Below are positions 37,501 to 48,837 of a stretch of DNA of 64,000 nucleotides, one piece after another. The stretch spans positions 69,569,001 to 69,633,000 of the forward strand of contig NC_090999.1 in assembly GCF_041146395.1 (NCBI RefSeq). The letters are read 5' to 3'. The position numbers and the translations under genes are program-made. Below the pieces are notes generated by a model. The model was not told where the DNA came from. It made no database searches and saw nothing but the letters and a program-made list of their open reading frames with translations. How positions within the stretch are numbered: the stretch's first letter is position 1; each line of letters starts with the position of its first letter. This DNA comes from Eulemur rufifrons (taxonomy: Eukaryota > Chordata > Mammalia > Primates > Lemuridae).

Positions 37501-38464
37501 AAATATAAAAAATCTAAATGCTAGCAAAGTCTGCAGATCCAACAGGATAGAGAATGTAAGAAAAGAATAAATGGCAAGAATATTTTTCTGTAAAAGTAAT
37601 AGAAATAAAAAGAAGTGAAACAATGGGAATACAGTTGGAAAAGGAAGATGAGTTAGTCCGTATCTGTAAAACTCTTACAAAGTGGCAGTTCTTTTATGCT
37701 AAAATGTTTATGATCCAATGTCTGACCATCAAATTTACTGACTCAGATTCATGATTCTATCATCATTCCACAAGTGTTCCATGTGTCAAAGGACAGACAC
37801 TATCATAAAACCCATAAAGCAAACAGCATGTCTTATTCTTCTCAGCACAGGGATGGCTCTGCCAGCAGTCTGAGTGTATTTTAAGGCTGATGGCCAAAGT
37901 TCTCTTTCTGCAGAACTGTGGTGGGCTAGCAGCTGCCAAGACCTGTATCTACAAATTCCTTTTCTATAGGATTTATGGTTTAATCTTAACCCTTTCTGAT
38001 TGACTCATTTATTCTTTAGCTTTCTTAATCCATACAGTCAGGTTACATTTATGTATTCCCAGTGTGTTGTTTTCCTGTCTCCTTCATATTACATTGTCTC
38101 TGCTTTTTAATTTTAAAACTTCTATCTCACAAGGCAGCCATCACCCCGACTTGTTTCTAAAAATTTGGAGGGTTTACCTTCCAGAGGTACTTCCAGATAA
38201 CCAATATTAAATTTATAAATTCCTGAATTTTAAACTTGGAAAAAACTTCTCCTTAGTTATATCACTTCAATAAATTAGTGTTATTTATATTTGAAAAATA
38301 GATTTCAAAAATGCAGAATATTAAAAAAACCCAAAATATTTCACTGATCAAGGAAAAAAGACTTACTTAAAGAAGAGAGCAATTGGCCATGGACATAGAA
38401 ATATTCGCAAAGACATAATAATGAGTTTGGCTATTCTTTCTCAGGGTCCACTCTGGACATTAGC
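37501..38464. other. Intergenic, nothing recognised
   Basis: AT-rich sequence between two L1 copies. I see no gene or nameable repeat. Confidence 0.5.
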
Positions 38465-40015
38465 CAGAATCCTTTTTACTTTTGCATAATAATTTACATT
38501 CATTGAAATGTACTGCTCTTAAGGGTACCATGTGATAAGTTTGGTAAAATCTATAAGCAGTAACTAGCACTCTGATGGAAGCATAAAGCACTTCCTTCAT
38601 CCTAGAAATTCTTTTTTTTTCTTTCTCTAGTAAATCCCCATCTGTCATAGGCAATTATTCTTCATTATTTTATCTCACCATAGATAATTTTACCTTTTTA
38701 GTGAGCTCCATATAAATGCACTTATGTATATCTACTCTTTCATGACTGGGTTTTGAGAGTTCACAACGATGTATTTATTGGTGTTTATTTTTAAAGTTAT
38801 TGTGCAGTATTCCATTGATGAATATACCTCAATTCATTCATTAATTTTCCTGCTTATAGACAGTTGGAATTATTTCCAGTTTGGTGATATTATGAATAAA
38901 GTTATGAACATTTGTTTACAAGTCTTTTTTGTGGACCAATATTTTCATTTCTCTTGGAAAATATTATTTTCTATGAGTAGAGTTGCTTGGACATAGAATA
39001 GGAGTGTGTTACATTAATATGTATTGATATGAAAGTTCTAGCTGTTCTACATTATCACCAACATTTGATATTTTCAGTACTTTCCAATTTTATACCCTCT
39101 ATTGGTTGTGAAGTACTGTGTCATTATGATTTTAATTTGCATTTGTTAAACAACTGTTATTCTTGCCCATTTTGTATATTAATTTTTGAAATTTCTGTTC
39201 ACTAATTGTGATGATTTTTATTGGCCTGTGTACATTTTCTTTTCATTATTGAGTTATAGGAGCTCTTTATATAATCTAGACACAAGTACTTTGTCAGATA
39301 TACCTATTATAAGTATTTTTCCATATCATATGGCTTTCTTTTTCATTTTCTTAGAGTTGCTTAAGAATGAACAGATGTATCAATGCAAAGTATCAATATT
39401 TATTCTATGCTTAGTGATTTTTGTGGCTTGTCTAAAAACACCTTTGCTTTCTACAGAGTTGTATATATATTCTCCTATATTCACTTCCAGAAGCTTAAGA
39501 GTTTTATGTTCAACATTAAGGTCTATCATCTTTTTCAAATTAAATTTTATGTATTGTATGAGTTATCATTTAAGATATACTTTGTCCATATGAATACTAG
39601 CTGTTTCAGCACTATTTGATAAAAACATCGCCTGTTCCCCATTGAATTGTCTTGGCATTGTCATCAAATCCCAGGTGACCATGAGTGAATCTATTTCCGG
39701 AATTTGTATTCTATTTTATTGATATATTTGTTTATTATTATACTAGCATAATACTGTCTTGATTACTGTAGCTTAATAGTAAGTCTTAAAGTCAGTAGAA
39801 AAATATCCTCTTTTTTTTTTTATTTTCCAGAAAGTTTTGTTTTCCTGGGTTCTTTTCATTTCCATATATATTTTAGAGTCAGCTTGACAATTTCTTAAAC
39901 AAACAAACAAAAAGCCTATTAATATTTTCATTGGGATTGCACTGAATTTATAAATCAATTTGGCAAGAAAAGACACCTGACAACATCAAGTCTTCTAATC
40001 CATAAACATGATATA

Positions 40016-40610
40016 CGAGGTCTGTCTGGAAAGTATTCAGCCATTGTTAATATAACCAAGAACGATTTGCACAACTAATGTAACCTGGCAGCCAAGGAGA
40101 GTGGGCTCTAATGTGCGTGTGTGAACAATGATGTCTTCAGGGTACTAGTCAGTAGGCTGCTACATGCCCTTGAGTGAGCATGTGTACTGTGTGGCCATTC
40201 CATTTAAAATGACTAAGCGAGTAGAGTAAACAACCTGCATCAAATGTTGGGTTAAGCTTGAACATTCCTCTGCAGAAGTTATTCAGACAATTCGGAAGGC
40301 TTTCAGGAACGATGCAATGACTGCAGCACAAATAAAAGTGTGGCACAAACACCTCAAAGAGGGTTGAGAATCTGTCAAAAGTGATCCACATTCTGGAAGG
40401 CCTGCAACAAGCAGAACATCTGAGAATGCTGCACCTTTATGAGTTAGGTTAAGAGATGCTGGGAGAACTGGGTGAGGTCTCAAGGTGCCTACTTTGAAGG
40501 CGGCTGAGGCAGTTACTGTCCCATGTACAATGTTTCTTGTATCTTGTATGTTCTTCAATAAATGTCTCTACTTGTCATATTACATGACTGGATACTTTCC
40601 AGACAGAGTT
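40016..40610 (+). mobile_element. Mariner (Tc1/mariner) deletion derivative
   Basis: Terminal inverted repeats of about 25 bp share TCTGTCTGGAAAGTAT at the left (from 40021) and its reverse complement at the right (around 40591-40606). TA dinucleotides flank at 40014-40015 and 40611-40612, as expected for mariner. From 40209 there is an ATG and a recognisable start of a mariner transposase (MTKRVE, then the helix-turn-helix region around AAQIKVWHK and SGRPATSR). It is broken by in-frame stops at 40227 and around 40364. After about 40435 the catalytic domain is missing and the sequence jumps to the 3' end. It is a dead, MITE-like copy of about 595 bp. It sits inside an old L1, so it is younger than that L1. 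Confidence 0.9.
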
Positions 40611-41055
40611 TACTGAAATTTTCTTTAATTTATCTCAACTATGTTTTGAAGTTTTCAATGAAGATATCTTCCACCTTTTATGTTAAATTTATTTCTAAGC
40701 ATTTTCCTTTTAAAATGCTACTATTTAAAACTTTTATTTTTCAATTCCTTGTTACTATTATATAGAAATACAATTTGTTTTCAAACATTGACCTGAATTC
40801 AGCAATACTTCTAAAATGACTTATTAGTTTTAGAATTTTTTTTAGATCCTTTGTGATTTTCTACATAAATAATTACATTGTATGCAAAGACTGATTAAAT
40901 TACTTAAAATCTATAGGCCTTAATTGTTTTTTTAACTTGTCTCACATCACTGACTAGGACCTAACAGAGGTTGTTGAAAATGTGAGTGCAGACCGCCTAG
41001 CTTGATTTTTGATGCTAAAGGAAAACAGTTCAGTATTCCATCACTGTGTGTGAAT

Positions 41056-41110
41056 CATCCTATCCTATCTTATCCTATCCTATCCTATGCTACCCTATCC
41101 TGTCCTATCC
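41056..41110. repeat. (TATCC)n pentanucleotide repeat
   Basis: About 10 units, slightly interrupted, grown within the old antisense L1. Confidence 0.93.
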
Positions 41111-43360
41111 CTTTCTTTTGTGGATAACCTTATCTGGTTAAGGATATTTCTTCTGTTCTAAGGTTGATGAAAGATTTTTTTAGTAATTATAATTAGATGT
41201 TGAATTTTGACAAATGCTTTTTCTCTTGCTTTTATTGATAAGATACTCTAGGTCTTTGTTTTTATTCAATTTGTGTAGTAAATTACATTCTTTGGTTGTT
41301 AGATGTCAGACAAACTATGCATTTTTGGAGAAATCCCAGTTTCTTAAAAAGTATTATCCTTTTTATATATTGCTGGATTCAATTCACTCATACTTAGATT
41401 TTTGCATCATGTTTATGAGGGATATTCACCTTTAATTGTCTTTCTTCAAAATATTTTTGTCAGGTTTTGGTATCAAGGTTATGCCACATTCATAAGGCAA
41501 ATTAGAAAATACTTCTTTCTGAGTTTTAAAAATAATTTGTGCAAGATTGGTATTATTTCTTCTTGATGTGCTGTATATAAGTCACTAATTTGCTTTGTAG
41601 AAATGTTTAGAATCACAAATATAATTGATATTAATATAATAAATGTAGCACTATTCAATATCTCTCTTTCTTGCATCAATTTTGTTAAATTATTTTCCAA
41701 TCAATTTGTTCATATTATTTACATTATCAAATTTTATTGGCACAAAGTTCCAGTAGATGTTCCTTTATTATATTCTTAATATCTATAGGTTCCTTAGGGG
41801 CTTAATATTGACTATTTGTATTTTCTCTTTTGTAATCAGTTTTACTAAAGGTTTATTAATTTATATATGTGTTCAAAGAACAAGATCCTTTCAGTATTTT
41901 TTTTCTTTATTGGTTTTATTTTTCTCTAACATCAATTTCTTCTCTTATTTTTATTTTCCCCACTTTGACTGACTTCAGGTTTAATTTTTTTTTCCTTCCA
42001 GCTTCTTAAAGTGAATACTTAAGCCATAGATTCTTAAGCTTTTCTTATGTGCTATTAACAATATAGGCATGTAAAACCATAAATTTCCTTTTAAGCACTG
42101 CATGAATTATATCGCATATATTTTGACATGTACTAATTCAAATTTTGATATTGATATCTTGTGGATAGATAATATACTCCATAATAAATTAATCTTTTAA
42201 TATGTTTTGAGTATTACTTTATGTCCTACCATATTGTCTATCTTGGTTAATGTTTAATGTGTACTTGAAAAACTTGTGTATTGTGTACCTTTTGTGTATA
42301 AGGTTCTGTAAATATCATTTAGCTCAAATGGTTTTGTAGTTTGCTCAAATCTGCTACAGCTTTTATCGTTGTTGTTCTATCAATTTATGAGAGTGTACTG
42401 TTAAAGCATCAAATTATGATTGTGAATTTGGCATTTCTCCCTTTATCTCTATCACTGTTGTTTCTTATATTTTTACACATCAGTTATTAAGTACATAAAT
42501 ATATAGGATCATCATATCTTTCTATTGAATTGTCTCTTTATCACTATGAAATGCTCCTTTTCATCTCTGGTAATGTTCCATTTCTTGAAGTTTAATCTGT
42601 ATGATAATAATATACAATGCCAGCATTTTTATTAATCCTGTTTGCATAGTATACACTTTTTCTTCTATTATTTCAACTTATCTTTGTCTTTATATTTAAG
42701 GTGAAATTTTTGACAGGTCCTTGTTTTTTCCTAAATCAGGTTTTATAATTTAATTTTAATTGAAGTTTTTAGTTGGTTTAATATTTTAGTCTGTTTAATT
42801 TTAATATAATTAATATACTAACTTGATACTACTTTTTTACATGATGCATTTTTTATTCTTTTTTTTTTCCTTTCTTGCTTTTACTATCCTCTTTTGGATT
42901 AATCCAATTTTTTTAACCATTTAATTTTATTTCCTTTATATATTTAGATATATTTCTATTTATTACTTTTACGCAGTGATATCTGTATATGTTTGAGTAT
43001 TCATTCTTAGCTTAGAACAAGTAACATTACCTCTCTACTTTGTGTTGTTATTGTCATATATTTCCCTTTGCATATATGATAAGTGCTACAAGATAATGTT
43101 ATTGTTTTTGCTTCAGTTAGTTGACTTACAAAATATTAAGATAATATGAATTAAATGTTTTTGTTTATATTTACAAATTTATTTACCATTCAGGGGGTTT
43201 ACTTTTATTATTATTTTATGCAGATCTGAATTTTCATGTGGCATCATTTTCTTCTACTTGAAATACTTCTTTTTATATTTCTTGAAATGTATATATGTTA
43301 GTAATAGATTCTTCATTTCACCCTACTTTTTGAAATATAGAAGGAATAATTTCCAGTATT

Positions 43361-43575
43361 TGAGAGTATAATAGGGAAATTATAGTTAATAATAATTTAT
43401 GATATATTTCAAAATAGCTACAAGAGAAAAATTGCAATGTTGTAAACACAAAGAAAAAATAAATGTTTGAGGTGATGGATATACCAGTTACCCTTATTTG
43501 ATCATTACACATTGTATACATATATCTAAATATCACAGATATCTCAAAAATATGTATAACTATGATATATCAAAA
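43361..43575 (+). mobile_element. L1 3' UTR tail in sense orientation
   Basis: Contains L1 3' UTR phrases: ATAGTTAATAATAATTTATG, GAGGTGATGGATATACCAG, GATCATTACACATTGTATAC and an A-rich end. It is opposite in orientation to the surrounding old L1. Confidence 0.8.
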
Positions 43576-44450
43576 AGGTACAAAAATATATTTAATATAT
43601 TTTTTCTTGATATGGAACACTCTGTAGATAATATTTGTTTTTGTTCCAATTTTGTTTTATACAAAATTTTGTTTTATATTTATTTCTCCATTTTTACTTT
43701 TAATTTTTTTATGTGAAAGCAGCTATGATTAATATGTTTATTCCTCTGTGTGTGCCTTTTAATCTAGCTTCCCTCAACATTCTTTTTCTTATCCTTAATT
43801 TTCAACAGTTTGATTATTATTAATATGTGTCTAGGAGTTGCCTAACAGTCTTTCTAGATCAGTAGGATGATATTTTTCACAAAGTGTGGGAAAGTTTTGG
43901 CCTTCCTTCTTAAACTGTTTTTCTGACTCATTTTTTCTTTCTTCTTTGAAACCCTAATGGCATGTATCATACCACTTGACATTTTAACATTGGTCACTGA
44001 ACATGTTTTTTCCAGTCATTTTCTTTTCTATTATTTAGGTTTGATAATTTGCATTGGATTGTGTTCAATTTCACTTACCCTTCCTCATATTATGTCTAAT
44101 CTCCCATTGAAGCTTATCCAATAAATTTTTTATTTTCAGGTATTGTACTTTTAATTTTGTATTTCCATTTGTTTCACTTTTATAGATTTTTTTATCATCA
44201 TTTCTAAGAGTCTCCATCTTCTCATTCATCATATCCAATTTTCCTTGAAATATTAATACCTTTATTATATTTATTTTTTTTTAAAGTCATTTTTGATAAT
44301 TCCTACATCTGGCTTATCTTGAGACATGTTTCCATGTACATTTTAGTTTCTCTTGATTGTGGGTCACAAAATTTCATGCCTCATACTTTTTTGTGTGTGT
44401 GCTGAATATGGAAGATAAATAATACCTTATAGGAAGTCTTGGATATGTTG

Positions 44451-45094
44451 TAACTCCAACACCTCCCATCCTCACATGACCTCTGACGTCTCTGTTAGCT
44501 TTCACTCTGCAGCAGTTCCTCTTTGTTGCACTGTGTTAAGATTCACTGCATATGTGTACGCCTGTCTTCACTCAATAATGTGGGAGAAACATGCACAGAA
44601 TTCTGGGGCTACTGCTCTTTTATATTTCTATCTTTTATGTTACTTATCTTGCAAATACATCCTATCTATGGGCCCAAAACTTAAAGATCTGCTCTGTAAC
44701 TCACCAAACTGTATTCTGTTTGCTTTCTAACTCTTGTATTTCAATTTAGAAAGCACATGCATTCAGAAACTAGTGTGAACATGAGACTCATCCCAAGCAT
44801 TTCTCTTCTCTAAGGGTCACATGTGTTAGTTCGTTTCCTCTGAAAAGCAGAAGCCAAGGCAGGATTACACATGCAAAAGACATACTGAAGGAAATGACTA
44901 AAAGAATAAGAGATGGGGAAGCCAAGGGAGGAGGAGGGAACCATTAGACTGTTATGCAAGTCTTACCCTAGAGAATGTAGAGAGAAGGAAGGAGGGCTCT
45001 ACAGAAAATGTACTTTCAGCCTTTAGTGCAATTCTACAAGAGTTTCAGTTAAGCATATGGAAAGTCCCTAAGACAAAGTTACCCGTCAGAAGAC
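44451..45094. other. Intergenic between two L1 copies; unassigned
   Basis: 44830-45080 reads like a decayed dispersed repeat (GAAAAGCAGAAGCCAAGGCA) that I cannot name. No coding exon is seen. Confidence 0.45.
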
Positions 45095-47765
45095 ATTAGC
45101 ATTTTTTTTTAAATTTCAAAGTATTACAGAATACAAACATTCGTGGTTAATGTATCGATTTTGCTATGCTTGCATCAGGATTCTAAGTGTGCCTATTACC
45201 CAGATAGTGTTAATTGTACCTGTTAGGTAAGCTTTTGCCCACCCCCTTGTCTCCCCCTCCCTCTGTTTGATTTCAGTTGAGTTATACTTCCCTCTGTGCC
45301 CATGTGTGCTCATCAGTTAGTTACAATTTAATAGTAAATACAAACGGTGTTTGTTTTTTCATTCTTTAGATCACTTAGGAGAATGGTATCCAGTTGTGTT
45401 CAAATTGTTGCAAAAGCCCTTAATTCATCCTTCTTCATGGCTGAGTAGATCCCATAGTATACACATACCACATTTTGTTAATCCACTCATGAATTGACAA
45501 GTACTTGGGTTGATTCCACATTTTTGCAATTGCTAATTGTGCTGCAATAAACATTCAAGTGCAGGTGTCTTGTTGATAAATTGAATTCTTTTTCCTTGGG
45601 TAAATATCCAGTAGTGGGATTACTGTATTTAATGATAGGTCTACTTTTAGTTCTTTGAGAAATCTCCATAACGTTTTCCATACAGGTTGTAGTAATTTGC
45701 AGTCCCACCAACAGTGTACAAGCATTCCTTTCTCTCTGCATCCACATCAGCATCTATTGTTTTTGGACTTTTTAATAAAAGCCATTCTAATTGGGGTAAA
45801 GTGATATCTCATTGTGATTTTGATTTGCATTTTCCTGATGATTAGTGATGTTAAACATTTTTTCATATGTTTATAGGCCATTTGTCGATCTTCTTTTGAA
45901 AAGCTTCTGTTCATATATTTTGCCCACTTCTTAAGGGGGTTGTTCCCTTTTTTACTTGATGATTTGCTTGAGTTCTTTGTAGATTATGGTTATGAGTCCT
46001 TTATCAAATGTATAATTTGCAAATATTTTCTCCCATTAATAGGTTGTCTATTTTCTGTCTTATTTCCTTAGCTGTGCAGAAACTTTTTAATTTAATCAAG
46101 TCCCATTTATTTTTGTTGTGGTGATTGCGCTTGGCATCTTCTTCATAAATTCTTTGCCTAGGCTAATATCTAGAAGGATTTTTCTAACATTTTCATCTAT
46201 TACTAAAATTCTTCTGGTTTCATGCCTTACATTTCAGTTTTTTATCCATTGTAAATTAATTTTTGTGAGTCGTGAGAGGTATGGATCCTGTTTCATTCTT
46301 CTGCATGTGGTTATCCAATTTTCCCAACACCGCTTATTGAATAGGGCTTCTTTTATTCAGTGTATATTGCTGTCTGCTTTGTCAAAGATCAGGTGGCTGT
46401 ATGTGTATGGTTTTATATCTGGGTTTTCTGTTTTTGTTCCATTGATTTATGTCACTGTTTTTCTGCCAATACCATGCTGTTTTGGTTACTATAGCCTTGT
46501 AGTATAGTTTGAAGTTTGGTAATGTGATGCTTCCTGGTTTGTTCCTTTTTCTTAAAATTGCGTTGGCTATTTGGACTCTTTTCTGCTTTCACACAAGGTG
46601 TAGAAATATATATATTTTTTGATCTGTGAAATATGACTTTGGTATTTTGATGGGAATTGCATTGCAACTGTAAATCACTTGTGTAGTATGGACATCTTAA
46701 CAAGTTGCTTCTCCTGATCCCTGAGCATGCTATGTTTTTCCATTTGTTTACATCATCTGCAATTTCCTTCCTTAGTGATTCATAGTTCTCTTTATAGAGA
46801 TCTTTCACCTCCTTTGGTTAAGTATATTCCCAGGTATTTTATTTTCTTTGTGGCTATTGTGAATGGCATTGGGTCTTTCATTTGTCAGCTTGACTGCTGT
46901 TGGTGTATAGGAATGCTACGGACTTGTGTGCATTGATTTTGTAACCTGAGACTATGCTGAATTTATTTATCAATTCCAGGAGACTCTTGGTAGAATCTTT
47001 GGTATTTTCTAGACATAAGAACATATCATCAACAAAAAGCGATGTTTTTACATTCTCTTTCCTGATTTGGATACCCTTTCTTTCTCTTGCCTGATTGCTC
47101 TGGCTAGGGCTTTCAGCACTATGTTGAATAGAAGTGATGACAGCTCTTGTCTTGTTCTAGTTCTTGGGAATACTTTCCACTTTTCCCCATTCAGTATGAT
47201 GTTGGCTTTGGGTTCATCATATATGGCTTTTATTATTCTGAGATGTATTCTTTCTGTGCCTAGTTTGTGGAGGGTTTTTATCATGAAAGTGTGCTGAATT
47301 TTGTTGAATGCTTTTTTTTTTTTTTTTTTTGCATCTATTGAAAGGATCATATGGTCTTTGTTTTTGCTTTTTTTAATGTGGTGAATCATATTTATTGATT
47401 TACACATGTTGAACCATCCTTGAATCCCTGGAATGAAGCCCACTTGATCATGATCGATTATTTTTTATGTGCTGTTGAATTCATTTTGCTAGTGTTTTAT
47501 TAAGGATTTTTGAGTCTATATTTTTAAGAGATATTGGTCTGTACTTTTCTTGTTGTGTCCTTTCCTGGCTTTGGTATCGGGGTGATACTGTCTTCATAGA
47601 ATGATTTGGGAGGATTCTGTCCTTCTTGATGCTATGGTACTAAGGAGAAAATTCACAGCCTTAAATGCATGTGTTAAAAAGAGAGAAAGATCACAAATTA
47701 ACAATCTATTGACATGTCTCAAGGAACTAGAAAAGGAAGAACAAACCAAACCCTTGAGCCAATGT
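45095..47765 (-). mobile_element. L1 with 5' inversion, containing ORF2 reverse transcriptase remnants
   Basis: The 3' tail starts at about 45095 on the antisense strand. ORF2 continues leftward-coded through the C-terminal part (45487-45753), 46452-46808 (MKDLYKENYESLRKEI, NKWKNI) and the reverse-transcriptase palm at 47048-47443. The palm includes [11 protein letters not shown], the motif A region ISIDA, and NILNGEKW-type text. A poly-T expansion at about 47313-47331 put a run of lysines just after motif A. At about 47640 the strand switches. 47645-47765 reads in sense as ORF2 upstream of the RT (TALNACVKKRERSQINN, LKELEKEEQTKP), so the 5' end is inverted. Several frame breaks make it inactive. 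No clear target-site duplication was found. Confidence 0.87.
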
Positions 47766-48505
47766 TGCCTGGCTAGTCTTTGGTCTTGCTGTGAGAGTCC
47801 AGTCATTTGCTGGGATCAGCTTGTAGGAATCATGACCTCAGAGTGGAGATGGCAGTGGACTCTGCCTGCAGCAGCTGGGACTGTCCATGAATAATATTTT
47901 CCCTACAGCAGGAGATCTGAGTGGTGCCTTCTCATGGCCACCACAGCAGTTATTTTTTGCCTATTTGTAGTGCCTGAATATAATTGCTTTATATATTTTG
48001 GCTAATTTTATTGTTATTTATTTTGGGAAGGAGATTCTGGTACCAGTCACTGTATTATGGCTTGAAATTGGAGTCTGCTAGTGTTTGTGTGCTTGTTTTT
48101 TGTGTTACTTCAAGCATATGCCATAGCATGATTGTGAGAAATCAACATTGCAATGGATATACTATGGAACTGGTGCATATTTATAATCAATTATATCCTT
48201 CATTTCCCCTTGTTACTTCCAAAACTCCTCCTTCACAGGGGTAACAGGGAGACTGGAAAGATCACCCCACTTCTCCTTAGCCCTTTTCAATTTGTCCCTT
48301 ATGAGTATTTTTGCCACTGAATTTCTTGTTCAGCTAATCCTATCTCTATGTCTTTCTCTAAAACAATATGTGATAATGCAAATGGTGCCAAGACTAGTCT
48401 AATACAACAGTATAGAAGTGATACGCACCATGGACAATCTACTCTAGACAAAACAACAACAAAAAATGCTGAATTCTAGGGTAGCAAGACCTTCTGTGAA
48501 CTGGC
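47766..48505. other. Intergenic, unassigned
   Basis: No gene is seen. The text has the flavour of old retroelement sequence, but no family can be named. Confidence 0.4.
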
Positions 48506-48837
48506 GTTATAGATTGAATATATGTATTTTCTCCAAAGTCGTATGTTGAAATCTTAACCCCCAATATGATGTTAAAGATGTGGCCTTTGGAAGGTGATTA
48601 GATCATTAAAGTACCTTATAAAAGGGACCATAGAGCTCTCTAGCCCCTTTAGCCACGTGACAACACAACAAGAAGGGAGCCATATATGAACAAGAAAACA
48701 GACCCTGACTGGACATGGAGTCTGCTGGTGCCTTGATCTTGAAATCCCTAGCCTCCACGATAGGGAGAAACAAATGTTTGTTGTTTAAGCCATCAGTTTA
48801 TGGTTTTCTGTAACAGTAACCTGAATGGATTAAGACA
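48506..48837 (+). mobile_element. MLT1-type LTR (ERVL-MaLR)
   Basis: Reads as a diverged MLT1 solo LTR. It starts at GTTATAGATTGAATAT, with TATGTTGAAATCTTAACCCC near 48545 and CTTATAAAAGGGACC near 48614. CTGGTGCCTTGATCTTG follows near 48725, then TTGTTTAAGCCATCAG, and it ends near GGATTAAGACA. No second LTR or coding interior is recognised next to it. Confidence 0.85.

Larger units (their letters stand above)
38465..44450 (-). mobile_element. Long, decayed L1 in antisense, interrupted by younger insertions
   Basis: Reading the minus strand, much of an ancient L1 can be followed. The 3' UTR and ORF2 end lie at about 38465-39000. ORF2 regions follow to about 40013 and resume after the mariner at 40613 (for example the reversed TGAATTTTGACAAATGC segment at 41200 and TTTTGGTATCAAGGTTATGCC at 41465). 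More 5' L1 sequence follows to about 44450. Interruptions are the mariner at 40016-40610, a (TATCC)n run at 41056-41110 and a sense L1 3' tail at 43361-43575. Stops are frequent in every frame, so no protein is made. The extent at the 5' (right) side is approximate, and it may be more than one old copy. Confidence 0.72.

Noticed and set aside
40149..40558. Minus-strand frames of 80 and 91 codons
   Set aside because: They are antisense to the dead mariner transposase and its 3' end.
46118..46507. 129-codon plus-strand frame
   Set aside because: It is antisense to L1 ORF2 on the minus strand and has no features of its own.
47601..47894. 97-codon plus-strand frame as a gene
   Set aside because: Its middle part is an inverted piece of L1 ORF2 and its ends run into unrelated sequence.
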